Source: Candidatus Dormiibacterota bacterium (lineage in GTDB: Bacteria > Chloroflexota > Dormibacteria > Dormibacterales > Dormibacteraceae). From it: 63,164 nucleotides of DNA. Location of the stretch: contig PNAG01000017.1 in NCBI GenBank assembly GCA_003169845.1, positions 195,028-258,191 on the forward strand. The letters run 5' to 3'. The notes under the pieces are model-generated. The model was not told the origin of the DNA and made no database searches. It saw only the letters and a list, made by a program, of their open reading frames with translations. How positions within the stretch are numbered: the first letter of the stretch is position 1; each line of letters starts with the position of its first letter. Position numbers and translations under genes: made by a program. Positions 51,628 through 60,468 of this stretch are shown here, piece by piece.

Positions 51628-51918
51628 ATGTACGCGAGAACTTCGACTTGGACGGGTACGCCGGAGGCGCTCGAGAATTGGGTTCGCCACGTGAGAGAGA
51701 AGGTGGCCCCCATGGTAGCCGGGCTTCCGGACAACGGCGGCGCATACTTCTTTGTCGACCGAGACCAGGGCCGTGCCCTCACGCTCACGCTCTGGACTTC
51801 GGAAGGCGCCGCTTTGAGAAGCGACGCGACTGCCGACAAGAGCCGCGAGTCGACAGTGGCGGCGACTGGCGTCGAGCTGCTTGAGCGGGGCCGGTTCGAG
51901 GTGGTGGGCAAGGTCTAG
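51628..51918 (+). CDS. Small ABM-like (dimeric alpha/beta-barrel) protein
   Basis: 96 residues from the ATG at 51628, which has AAGGAG seven bases before it; an upstream in-frame start has none. The pattern of strand-helix-strand (TSTWTGTPEALENWVRHVRE, GAYFFVDRDQGRALTLTLWT) fits antibiotic-biosynthesis-monooxygenase-like domains. No catalytic residue can be assigned. A LuxR-type regulator starts 35 bases downstream on the same strand, and the pair may be co-transcribed. Confidence 0.65.
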   Translation: MYARTSTWTGTPEALENWVRHVREKVAPMVAGLPDNGGAYFFVDRDQGRALTLTLWTSEGAALRSDATADKSRESTVAATGVELLERGRFEVVGKV

Positions 51919-51952
51919 AGCTCAACGAGCTCAACGAGTAATAAGGAGACAA

Positions 51953-53071
51953 TTGAAGTCCGGCCCCGCACTCGACGACGTGGTCGCGGTCATCATCGAG
52001 ACCTGCCGGGCCGGGCTCGAGCCCGATGCCCTGCGCGCGGCGGTGCTTCCGCGGCTTCGCAAGGCGGTTCCCGTGGACGCCCTCTGGTGGGCGACCGTAG
52101 ACCCCACCACCCTCCTCTTCACCCAGGCCTACCGCGAGGAAATACCGAGCGATACAGGGCCTTACTTCGTGGAGAACGAGTTCCTGCGCGATGACGTGAA
52201 CAAGTGGACGGAGCTGGCCGGCGATCGATCCGGAGTGCGAACGCTGGTTGCGGCGACCGACGGAAAACTCGCACGCAGCCCTCGCTATCGAGACATCTTC
52301 GAACCTTTGGGGCTCGCCGACGAGCTCCGCGCGGTGTTTCGGGCTCGTGGTGCCGTGTGGGGATTCATGTGCCTCCACCGCGAAAGAGGAGCAGTTTTCT
52401 CGCCACAGGAACAAGGTTTCATCCACCGGATCGCACCGCATCTCGCCGAGGGCGTCCGCCTCGGACTGTTGGTGCAATGCGCGGCCCGGGACGATTTGGC
52501 TGAGTCGCCTGGTCTGATCTTGCTAGCGCCCGACAACAGCGTGATCGGCAGGAACCCAGCGGCAGACCAGTGGCTCGCGGAGCTGAACTGGCAGGAGGCC
52601 GGCGAAATCCCGATAGAGATTCATTCTCTCGCCGCCCGTCTGCGTCGGTCAGACGCATCGACAAGCCTGGCCCCACTGCGTGTTCGGACCACAAGTGGCC
52701 GGTGGATCATCCTGCAAGCGTCATGGGTCTCCGGCGAGGATCGGAGCGTGGTCGCTGTGATCATCCAGGAGGCGACTCCCGAGGAAGTGGCGCCGATCGT
52801 GATGAGCGCCTACGGGCTCACTGAACAGGAGCGCGCTGTCAGTGGGCTGGTCTTCCAGGGGCAGTCGACCCACGAGATCTCGCAACGGTTGCACATCACC
52901 GAGCACACGGTTCAGGACCATCTGAAAGCAGTCTTCGACAAGACCGGTGTTCGGAGCCGGCGCGAGCTGGTCGCAACAGTCTTCCGGCAACGCTACCTCC
53001 CGCGGATGAAAGCCGGCGACCTGCGGAGTCCGTCGGGTTACTTTGCTGATCCCGCGACCTCGCCCAGGTAG
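51953..53071 (+). CDS. LuxR-family regulator with N-terminal GAF-like domain
   Basis: 372 residues from a TTG at 51953 with AAGGAG four bases upstream; the longer frame upstream lies in the preceding gene. A C-terminal LuxR helix-turn-helix covers about residues 285-345: YGLTEQERAVSGLVFQGQST, then HEISQRLHITEHTVQDHLK and TGVRSRRELV. The N-terminal 180 residues (VDALWWATVDPTTLLFTQAY, FMCLHRERGAVFSPQEQGFI) resemble a GAF-type sensor, followed by a second, PAS-like segment. No phosphorylation site is visible. Ligand and targets are unknown. Confidence 0.82.
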   Translation: MKSGPALDDVVAVIIETCRAGLEPDALRAAVLPRLRKAVPVDALWWATVDPTTLLFTQAYREEIPSDTGPYFVENEFLRDDVNKWTELAGDRSGVRTLVAATDGKLARSPRYRDIFEPLGLADELRAVFRARGAVWGFMCLHRERGAVFSPQEQGFIHRIAPHLAEGVRLGLLVQCAARDDLAESPGLILLAPDNSVIGRNPAADQWLAELNWQEAGEIPIEIHSLAARLRRSDASTSLAPLRVRTTSGRWIILQASWVSGEDRSVVAVIIQEATPEEVAPIVMSAYGLTEQERAVSGLVFQGQSTHEISQRLHITEHTVQDHLKAVFDKTGVRSRRELVATVFRQRYLPRMKAGDLRSPSGYFADPATSPR

Positions 53072-53128
53072 GACGCTCCCAACTCCACCACCGACGGATG
53101 GCGTGATGTCGGATTCTGAAAGCGGGTC

Positions 53129-54450
53129 TCACTGGCCGTCGTAGCTCATGAAGGTCGTCGTGCTGCTCTCGTTGCAGATCACCGCCACCTGGCTCCCGGC
53201 AGATGTGGTGATCACCGCCGTCGCCCGGGTACCGCCGGGCAGGCCGCCGCTCGGCTGATACAGGCCCCAGAAGGCATTGGGCGCAAGGGTCTGCGTCTGG
53301 ACCGTGCCAACGGCTGCGCCAGTGCCGGAGTTGTAGTAGGTGACGGTGACCGTGGTGCTGCCGGCGCCGGTGTTCATGATCCCCTCACCAGTGTTCCACG
53401 GGTCCGAGCCGGCGTTCTCGACCAGCGGCAGATTGAGACTCGCGCTACCCGCGCTGAAGGTGTTGTAAGACGTCGACTGCTGGGCGCTGGTGCTCGATGG
53501 CGCCACCTCGTTGACGATCGCCGCCAGCGGGAGCGTGCTCTGGATCACCGCCGTGTAGGCCCCGACCGGCGGTCCATCGGTGGCGCTTCCCTGGTAGACA
53601 CCGAGATAGCCGTTGACGGGGATGCTGAAGCTCTTGACGGTGGGCGTCCCCGACGCGTCGTAATAGGTGACGGTCACCGTGCCCGCGCTTGCCGAGGTGT
53701 TCTGGATCCCCATCCCCGTGTAGTAGCCGCCGAAAGCGTTGTTCAGCGCCACCGGGGCATTGAGCATGGTGCTGCCGGAGGCCACCGCGTCGTAGGAGCT
53801 GAACTGCCCGCCCGGTCCGGTCTCGTTGACGATCGCGCCCAGTGCTTGGCCCGCCGAACTGGTGATCGTCGCCGTCCCGGCAAAGCCGCTGGGCAGTCCC
53901 AGCACAGAGTCCCCGCTGTACAAGCCGTGGTAGGCGTGAGCGGCAAGAGCGGTCACCGTCTGGGTCTTGACCACCGCGCCGCTGCCGTCGCGATAGGTGA
54001 TCGTCACGTCGGTGGCGCTGCTGCCCTGGTTCAGCAGGCCGATACCCGTGGTGTAGCCGCCGTAGGCGTTGTTGGCGATGGCCGGGGCGTAGAGCGTGGC
54101 GCCTACCCCAGACGGCACCTGCACCCCGCTGTAGCTGGTCGCGTCACCGGCGTTGCCGGGGGCGAACTCGTTGACGAAGGCGGCGATCGGCTGGCTGCTG
54201 GAGACGACCGCCGAGCCGGCCTGGGCGGCGTCCCCGCCAGTGCTCGGGAAGGAGTTGCCGTTGTCCTGGCGCACCGTCCAGCTGGCGTTGACCGGCAGGC
54301 CGCTGATTGCGTCGCCGGCACCCACGGGCGCCCCGTTCTGGTCGAAGTAGGCGATCCGGATGAAGGCGGCTGCAGTGCCGGTGTTCTGGATGGTGGCCGC
54401 CGTGACGTAGCCGCCGTAGGCGCCGTTGGTCATCGCGGGGAGCACCGCCA
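53129..54450 (-). repeat. Shared C-terminal module, copy 1
   Basis: About 1.32 kb encoding the common module of the three surface proteins. It contains four similar sub-repeats of about 100 residues, each with an NxAxGGYxT-like opening such as NGAYGGYVTAA, NNAYGGYTTGIG and NNAFGGYYTGMG. Closely similar in DNA and protein to 57507-58834 and 60469-61795. Confidence 0.85.
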
Positions 54451-57388
54451 CCTCGGGTAGCGCCACGAAGGTAAATAGGTCCGCGCTCCAGGTGGCGCTG
54501 GTGCCGCCGGGTGTCGTCACTGTCACGTCGACCGCACCCGAGCCCGGCGGGCTCGTAGCCGTGATCTGCGTGTCGCTAATGATCGTGAAGCTCGCGGCCG
54601 CCGTGCCGCCGAACTGCACCGCCGTGGCCCCGGTGAAAAAGAAGCCGGTAATGGTCACCGTCGTCCCGCCGGGTGGCGGGCCGTTGGAAGGCGCGATCGA
54701 GGTGACAATTGCCGTATCGACGATGCTCGTTTCGACGATGGTGACGAGTGCGGTGGCCCTGGCGATGGTCGCGTTGACCGGCGTGGTGAGCCCGAGCGTG
54801 AACGTCTTGCTGCCGTCCGCGACGGCACAGTCGAAGAGGTCCACGCGCACGACCTTGGCCGTCTCGCCGACCGCGAAGTTGAGCGTGCCGCTCACGCCGA
54901 CGTAGTCGAGGTTACAGCTCAACCCGGCGACCGCGGAGCTGTTGGCCGTGGCGTAGTTGACCGACACCGGGCTCAGGCCGGGCGCGGACAGGCTCACCAC
55001 CAGGTCGACGTAGCCGTCGCCCTCGCCCACGATCCCGTCGGCCGGCGCGGAGATGCCCGGCTGGGCCACTGGCGCGGCATCGTTGGCGCCGATGACGACG
55101 ATCCCCGTGCCGTCCGCGATGGTCGCGTTGGTGGGGCTGCTCAAGGTCAGCGCGAAGCGCTCGATCGGCTCGGGCGTGGTGTCGGTGTCGTCGGTGATAT
55201 CCACGACGACGTTTTTGACCGTCTCGCCGGGCGCGAAAGTGAGCGTGCCGCTGGTGGCGGTGTAGTCGGTGCCGGCGATCGCCCCGGCGTTGCTCGTCGC
55301 GTAGTTGACGGTCACGGTGCTGTTCGAGGCCTGGCCGCTGGGGCCGCCCAGGAGCACCGGGATGCTCACGCTGCCGGCCTTCTCGTCGACCACCGCGTCG
55401 CGCACGAACAGCGAGGGGGTGGAGACCACTGTGTTGTTGTTGACGATGCCGACCCGCCCGGTAGCCCTGGCGATGGTCGCATTGAGCGGCGTGGTGAGCC
55501 CGAACGTGAACGACCTGAAGCCCTTCACGACGGCACAGTCGAGGAGGTCCACGCGCACGACCTTGGTCGTCTCGCCGACCGCGAAGTTGAGCGTGCCGCT
55601 CACGGCGACGTAGTCGAGGTTACAGCTCAACCCGGAGGTCGCGGAACTGTTGGCCGTCGCGTAGTTGACCGACACCACGCTCAGGCCGGGCGCGGACAGG
55701 CTCACCACCAGGTCGACGTAGCCGTCGGCCTCGCCCACGATCACGTCGGCCGGCGCGGAGATGCCCGGCTGGGCCACGGGTGCGGCATCGTTGGCGCCGA
55801 TGACGATGATCCCCGTGCCGTCCGCGATGGTCGCGTTGGTGGGGCTGCTCAAGGTCAGCGCGAAGCGCTCGATCGGCTCGGGCGTGGTGTCGGTGTCGTC
55901 GGTGATGTCCACGACGACGTTCTTGACCGTCTCGCCGGGCGCGAAGGTGAGCGTGCCGCTGGTGGCGGTGTAGTCGGTGCCGGCGATCGCCCCGGCGTTG
56001 CTCGTCGCGTAGTTGACGGTCACGGTGCTGGCCGAGGCCCGACCGCTCGGCCCGCCCAGGAGCACCGGAATGCTCGCGCTGCCGGCCTTCTCGTCGACTG
56101 TCGCGTCGCGCACGAACAGCGCGGGGGTGGCAACCACGGTCCCGTTGTCGACGATGCCGACCCGCACGGTCGCCCTGGCGATGGTCGCATTGACCGGCGT
56201 GGTGAGCCCGAGCGTGAACGAGATGAAGCCCTTCACGACGGCACAGTCGAAGAGATCCACGCGCACGACCTTGGTCGTCTCGCCGACCGCGAAGTTGAGC
56301 GTGCCGCTCACGCCGACGTAGTCGAGGTTACAGCTCAACCCGGCGACCGCGGAGCTGTTCGCCGTGGCGTAGTTGACCGACACCGCGCTCAGGCCGGGCG
56401 CGGACAGGCTCACCACCAGGTCGACGTAGCCGTCGCCCTCGCCCACGATCACGTCGGCCGGCGCGGAGATGCTCGGCTGGGCCACTGGCGCGGCATCGTT
56501 GGCTCCGAGAACAACCATCCCGACGCCGTCCGCGATGGTCGCGTTGGTGGGGCTGCTCAAGGTCAGCGCGAAGCGCTCGATCGGCTCCGACGTGGTGTCG
56601 GTGTCGTCGGTGATGTCCACGACGACGTTCTTGACCGTCTCGCCGGGCGCGAAGGTGAGCGTGCCGCTGGCGGCGGTGTAGTCGGTGCCGGCGATCGCCC
56701 CGGCGTTGCTCGTCGCGTAGTTGACGGTCACGGTGCTGTTCGAGGCCTGGCCGCTCGGCCCGCCCAGGAGCACCGGGATGCTCACGCTGCCCGCCTTCTC
56801 GTCGACTGTCGCGTCGCGCACGAACAGCGCTGGGGTGGCGACCACGGTCCCGTTGTCGACGATGCCGACCCGCACGGTGGCCCTGGCGATGGTCGAGTTG
56901 ACCGGCGTGGTGAGCCCGAACGTGAACGACCTGAAGCCCTTCACGACGGCACAGTCGAAGAGGCTCACAGTCACGACCTTGGTCAACTCGCCGACCGCGA
57001 AGTTGAGCGTGCCGTTCACAGCGACGTAGTCGGCGTTGCAGCCGAGCCCGGCGATCGCGGAGCTGTTGGCCGTCGCGTAGTTGACCGACACGACGCTCAG
57101 GCCGGGCGCGGACAGGCTCACCACCAGATCGACGTGGCCGTCGGCCTCACCGACGATCACGTCGGCCGGCGCGGAGATGCCCGGCTGGGCTACAGACGTC
57201 ACAGCGATCGACGTGCTTACACCAGCGAAAGTCCCCGCAGCCGCGGCAATCGCGGCGGAGAGCTGCAGGGGTGCCGCCGGCGGGAGCTGCCGAGACGCGG
57301 CTGCGGGGACGGGACTCGCGACGAGCGTCGCCAGGAGCACCCCGAGCAACATCGTTACCGCCGAGCGGCGCCGGGTCCGTCGACTCAT
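53129..57388 (-). CDS. Giant exported Calx-beta / IPT surface protein with shared C-terminal module
   Basis: 1,419 residues from the ATG at 57388 (GGGGGG about ten bases upstream). Signal peptide RRRSAVTMLLGVLLATLVAS with cleavage near AAAS. Residues 65-890 are seven Calx-beta domains alternating between two types: one starts near PADVIVGEADGHVDLVVSLS, the other near FVRDATVDEKAGSVSIPVLL. An IPT/TIG domain follows (VTSIAPSNGPPPGGTTVTIT). The last 440 residues are the module shared with the next two proteins, beginning VLPAMTNGAYGGYVTAAT and ending FMSYDGQ. Calx-beta domains bind calcium and occur in adhesins. No LPXTG or autotransporter feature is seen. Confidence 0.88.
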   Translation of the reverse strand: MSRRTRRRSAVTMLLGVLLATLVASPVPAAASRQLPPAAPLQLSAAIAAAAGTFAGVSTSIAVTSVAQPGISAPADVIVGEADGHVDLVVSLSAPGLSVVSVNYATANSSAIAGLGCNADYVAVNGTLNFAVGELTKVVTVSLFDCAVVKGFRSFTFGLTTPVNSTIARATVRVGIVDNGTVVATPALFVRDATVDEKAGSVSIPVLLGGPSGQASNSTVTVNYATSNAGAIAGTDYTAASGTLTFAPGETVKNVVVDITDDTDTTSEPIERFALTLSSPTNATIADGVGMVVLGANDAAPVAQPSISAPADVIVGEGDGYVDLVVSLSAPGLSAVSVNYATANSSAVAGLSCNLDYVGVSGTLNFAVGETTKVVRVDLFDCAVVKGFISFTLGLTTPVNATIARATVRVGIVDNGTVVATPALFVRDATVDEKAGSASIPVLLGGPSGRASASTVTVNYATSNAGAIAGTDYTATSGTLTFAPGETVKNVVVDITDDTDTTPEPIERFALTLSSPTNATIADGTGIIVIGANDAAPVAQPGISAPADVIVGEADGYVDLVVSLSAPGLSVVSVNYATANSSATSGLSCNLDYVAVSGTLNFAVGETTKVVRVDLLDCAVVKGFRSFTFGLTTPLNATIARATGRVGIVNNNTVVSTPSLFVRDAVVDEKAGSVSIPVLLGGPSGQASNSTVTVNYATSNAGAIAGTDYTATSGTLTFAPGETVKNVVVDITDDTDTTPEPIERFALTLSSPTNATIADGTGIVVIGANDAAPVAQPGISAPADGIVGEGDGYVDLVVSLSAPGLSPVSVNYATANSSAVAGLSCNLDYVGVSGTLNFAVGETAKVVRVDLFDCAVADGSKTFTLGLTTPVNATIARATALVTIVETSIVDTAIVTSIAPSNGPPPGGTTVTITGFFFTGATAVQFGGTAAASFTIISDTQITATSPPGSGAVDVTVTTPGGTSATWSADLFTFVALPEVAVLPAMTNGAYGGYVTAATIQNTGTAAAFIRIAYFDQNGAPVGAGDAISGLPVNASWTVRQDNGNSFPSTGGDAAQAGSAVVSSSQPIAAFVNEFAPGNAGDATSYSGVQVPSGVGATLYAPAIANNAYGGYTTGIGLLNQGSSATDVTITYRDGSGAVVKTQTVTALAAHAYHGLYSGDSVLGLPSGFAGTATITSSAGQALGAIVNETGPGGQFSSYDAVASGSTMLNAPVALNNAFGGYYTGMGIQNTSASAGTVTVTYYDASGTPTVKSFSIPVNGYLGVYQGSATDGPPVGAYTAVIQSTLPLAAIVNEVAPSSTSAQQSTSYNTFSAGSASLNLPLVENAGSDPWNTGEGIMNTGAGSTTVTVTYYNSGTGAAVGTVQTQTLAPNAFWGLYQPSGGLPGGTRATAVITTSAGSQVAVICNESSTTTFMSYDGQ
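54700..57180 (-). repeat. 708-bp tandem repeat (Calx-beta domain pairs)
   Basis: Three full units and a final half unit with a constant 708-bp period (equivalent positions at 55053, 55761 and 56469). Each unit encodes two different Calx-beta domains (236 residues). The high DNA identity between units points to recent expansion or continuing gene conversion. Confidence 0.85.
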
Positions 57389-57506
57389 GACGTCGTTTCC
57401 CCCCCATTGTGCCGTCCGGCTGGCGGCACGCAGGCAGCTTACCACTGCGCAGAGACACTAAGGACCGTGTCCCGATCCTCCCCCGCCAGCGGTTTCTGGT
57501 CGAACC

Positions 57507-58834
57507 TTACTGCCCGCCGTAGCTCATGAAAGTGGTCGCGCTGCTCTCGTTGCAGATCACGGCGACCTGGCCGCCGGAGGACGTGGTGACCACCGCCGTT
57601 GCTCGCGTCCCGCTGGGCAGTCCCCCGGTCGGCTGATACAGACCCCAGAAGGCGTGCGGCGCCAGCGTTTGCGTCTGCAATGTGCCGACGGCTGCGCCGG
57701 TGCCGGTGCTGTAGTAGGTGACGGTGACCGTGGTGCTCGCGGTGCCGGTGTTCATGATCCCTTCACCGGTGTTCCACGGGTCGGAGCCGGCGTTCTCGAC
57801 CAGAGGTAGGTGGAGCGTTGCGCTACCGGCGCCGAAAGCGTTGTAGGAGGTCGACTGCTTTGCGCTGGTGCTCGATGGCGCCACCTCGTTCACGATCGCT
57901 GCCAGGGCCACGGTCGAGCTCTGGATCACCGCCGTGTAGGCGCCGGCCGCCGGCCCGTCTGTGGCGCTTCCCTGATAGACGCCCAACGAGCCGTTGGCCG
58001 CGATTGAAAAAGTTTTGGGGGTGGCCGTCCCTGAGGCGTCGTAGTAGGTGACAGAGACCGAGCCTGCACTCGCCGAGGTGTTCTGAATCCCCATCCCGGT
58101 GTAGTAGCCGCCGAATGCATTGTTCAAGGCCACCGGGACGTTGAGAAGGGTGCTGCCCGACGGCACCGCGTCGTAGGAGCTGAACTGCCCGCCCGGTCCG
58201 ACCTCGTTGACGATGGCACCCAGCGGCTGGCCCGCCGTGCTGGTGATGGTCGCCGTCCCGGCAAAGCCGCTGGGCAGGGCCAGGGTGGTGTCTCCGCTGA
58301 ACAGCGCCTGGTAGGCATGCGCGGCCAGCGCAGTCACAGGCTGGGTCTTGACGATGGCTCCACTGCCGTCGCGGTAGGTAATGGTCACGTTGGTCGGGCT
58401 GCTGCCCTCGTTCAGCAACCCGATCCCTGTGGTGTATCCGCCGTACGCGTTGTTGACAATGGTCGGGGCGTAGAGCGTGGTCCCCACACCACTGGGAACC
58501 TGCACTCCGCTATAGCTGGTCGCGTCACCCACGTTGCCGGGCGCGAACTCGTTGACGAAGGAGGCGATGGGCTGGCTGCTGTAGACGACCGCCGAGCCCG
58601 CCTGGGCGGCGTCCCCGCCACTGCTCGGAAAGGAGTTGCCGTTGTCCTGGCGCACTGTCCAGCTGGCGTTCACTGGCAGGCTGCTGATTGAGTCGCCGCT
58701 GCCCACTGGAGCGCCGTTCTGGTCGAAGTAGTCAATGCGCACGGTCGCCGAACCCGTTCCGATATTCTGGATCGTCGCCGCGGTGGTGTAGCCCCCGTAT
58801 GCGCCATTGGACATCGCCGGCAGCACAGCCATCG
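57507..58834 (-). repeat. Shared C-terminal module, copy 2
   Basis: Second copy of the module. It differs from copies 1 and 3 mostly at synonymous or conservative positions, and its gene is followed downstream by the Calx-beta gene after about 120 bases. Confidence 0.85.
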
Positions 58835-59267
58835 CGCCGGTTCCGGTCACCACGTGGCCGCTGTTGTCAACGGCGACGCAGAGGCCGTTGCTGGGACAGG
58901 ACACGCTGCCAGCCTGTGTCGGGTACCGGGAGGTGAAGTCGTTGCCGTCCACCAGGGTCACCGTCCAGGCCGCCGCTCCCGCGGTCGGGTTGCTCGAGGT
59001 CACCACGTTGCCGCTGAGGTCCACGGCGACGCAGAGGCCGCTGCTGGGACAGGACACGCCCGCCAGGTAGTTGGTGCCGTCCACGTTGGTCACCGTCCAG
59101 GCCGCCGCCCCCCCGGTCGGGTTGCTCGAGGTGACCACGTTGCCCACGAAGTCCACGGCGACGCAGAGGCCGCTGCTGGGACAGGACACGCCGAGCAGGG
59201 GGATGGTGTCCACGTGGGTCACCGTCCAGGCCGCCGCCCCCCCGGTCGGGTTGCTCGAGGTGACCAC
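57507..59267 (-). CDS. Surface protein with SCVAVD repeats, downstream part of a frameshifted gene
   Basis: Open frame of 586 residues with three short repeats (GVSCPSSGLCVAVD) followed by the shared 440-residue C-terminal module (VLPAMSNGAYGGYTTAAT to FMSYGGQ). It has no start of its own: the listed start codon is inside a repeat. The frame joins the upstream frame at 58867-60465 if one extra base near 59275-59282 is removed, so both are halves of one gene encoding about 985 residues. The function is presumably cell-surface or extracellular. Confidence 0.75.
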   Translation of the reverse strand: MVTSSNPTGGAAAWTVTHVDTIPLLGVSCPSSGLCVAVDFVGNVVTSSNPTGGAAAWTVTNVDGTNYLAGVSCPSSGLCVAVDLSGNVVTSSNPTAGAAAWTVTLVDGNDFTSRYPTQAGSVSCPSNGLCVAVDNSGHVVTGTGAMAVLPAMSNGAYGGYTTAATIQNIGTGSATVRIDYFDQNGAPVGSGDSISSLPVNASWTVRQDNGNSFPSSGGDAAQAGSAVVYSSQPIASFVNEFAPGNVGDATSYSGVQVPSGVGTTLYAPTIVNNAYGGYTTGIGLLNEGSSPTNVTITYRDGSGAIVKTQPVTALAAHAYQALFSGDTTLALPSGFAGTATITSTAGQPLGAIVNEVGPGGQFSSYDAVPSGSTLLNVPVALNNAFGGYYTGMGIQNTSASAGSVSVTYYDASGTATPKTFSIAANGSLGVYQGSATDGPAAGAYTAVIQSSTVALAAIVNEVAPSSTSAKQSTSYNAFGAGSATLHLPLVENAGSDPWNTGEGIMNTGTASTTVTVTYYSTGTGAAVGTLQTQTLAPHAFWGLYQPTGGLPSGTRATAVVTTSSGGQVAVICNESSATTFMSYGGQ

Positions 59268-60465
59268 GTTGCCGAAGAGCGTCCACGGCGACGCAGAGGC
59301 CGCTGCTGGGACAGGACACGCCGAGCAGGATGTTGCCGCCGTCCACGGGGGTCACCGTCCAGGCCCCCGCCCCCCCGGTCGGGTTGCTCGAGGTGACCAC
59401 GTTGCCGAGGTAGTCCACGGCGACGCAGAGGCCGCTGCCGGTACAGGACACGCCTGACAGAAAGTTGGTGCCGTCCACGTGGGTCACCGTCCAGGCCGCC
59501 GCCCCCCCGGTCGGGTTGCTCGAGGTGACCACGTTGCCGCTGATGTCCACGGCGACGCAGAGGCCGCTGCTGGGACAGGAGACGCCGGACAGGGGCATGA
59601 AGAAGTCGTCCACGTTGGTCACCGTCCACGCCCCCGCCCCCCCGGTCGGGTTGCTCGAGGTGACCACGTCGCCGCCGTCGTCCACGGCGACGCAGAGGCC
59701 GCTGCTCGGACAGGACACGCCTGACAAGGAGTTGAAGCCGTCCACGTTGGTCACCACCTGGGTCACCGTCCAGGCCGCCGCCCCCCCGGTCGGGTTGCTC
59801 GAGGTGACCACGTCGCCGAATTCGTCCACGGCGACGCAGAGGCCGCTGCTGGCACAGGACACGCCGTTCAGGCTGAGGGCCACTCCTCCATAAAGGGTGG
59901 TGTCCACCGGGGTCACCGTCCACGCCCCCGCCCCCCCGGTCGGGTTGCTCGAGGTGACCACGTTGCCGTTCGTGTCCACGGCGACGCAGAGGCTGCTGCT
60001 GGCACATGACACGCCGTTCAGGTAGTCGGTGGGGAAGTTGGTGCCGGCCACGTTGGTCACCGTCCAGGCCGCCGCCCCCCCGGTCGGGTTGCTCGAGGTG
60101 ACCACGTTGCCGCTGCGGTCCACGGCGACGCAGAGACCGCTGCTGGGACAGGACACGCCCTCCGCACTGATGCCCGAGTTGGTCACCGTCCACGCGCCCG
60201 CGCCCCCGGTCGGGTTGCTCGAGGTGACCACGTTGCCGCCAAGGTCCACGGCGACGCAGAGGCCGCTGGTGGGGCAGGACACGCCCGACAGGTAGTTGGG
60301 CGGCTGATGGTCGACGCGCACCGGTGCCGCCCACGTCAACGAGGAGCCGGCTGCCAGCGCAACCGGACTCACAAGTGTTGACCCTGCGGCCACCGGACTC
60401 ACAAATGTTGACCCTGCGGCCAAGAGGAGGGCGCAGAACACCACACGCCAGCGCTTCAGGTTCAT
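58867..60465 (-). CDS. Surface protein with SCVAVD repeats, upstream part of a frameshifted gene
   Basis: Starts at the ATG at 60465 with a signal peptide (MNLKRWRVVFCALLLAAGST). It then carries eight repeats of about 43 residues with the core GVSCPSSGLCVAVD and the tail NVVTSSNPTGGAAAWTVT. At the eighth repeat an extra base (seven instead of six bases between the GTGGAC and GGCAAC equivalents, near 59275-59282) shifts the frame. Residues after that point are out of frame. The correct continuation is the 57507-59267 frame. The start lies three bases after the stop of the third surface gene, so the genes are translationally linked. Confidence 0.75.
   Translation of the reverse strand: MNLKRWRVVFCALLLAAGSTFVSPVAAGSTLVSPVALAAGSSLTWAAPVRVDHQPPNYLSGVSCPTSGLCVAVDLGGNVVTSSNPTGGAGAWTVTNSGISAEGVSCPSSGLCVAVDRSGNVVTSSNPTGGAAAWTVTNVAGTNFPTDYLNGVSCASSSLCVAVDTNGNVVTSSNPTGGAGAWTVTPVDTTLYGGVALSLNGVSCASSGLCVAVDEFGDVVTSSNPTGGAAAWTVTQVVTNVDGFNSLSGVSCPSSGLCVAVDDGGDVVTSSNPTGGAGAWTVTNVDDFFMPLSGVSCPSSGLCVAVDISGNVVTSSNPTGGAAAWTVTHVDGTNFLSGVSCTGSGLCVAVDYLGNVVTSSNPTGGAGAWTVTPVDGGNILLGVSCPSSGLCVAVDALRQRGHLEQPDRGGGGLDGDPRGHHPPARRVLSQQRPLRRRGLRGQRGHLEQPDRGGGGLDGDQRGRHQLPGGRVLSQQRPLRRRGPQRQRGDLEQPDRGSGGLDGDPGGRQRLHLPVPDTGWQRVLSQQRPLRRR
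58880..60300 (-). repeat. Tandem 114-140-bp repeats encoding SCVAVD units
   Basis: Eleven units, very similar at DNA level, each coding for one GVSCPSSGLCVAVD core and one TSSNPTGGAAAWTVT strand. They probably form blades of a propeller or solenoid with one disulfide per unit. Coding repeats, not a CRISPR array. Confidence 0.85.
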
Positions 60466-60468
60466 CTC

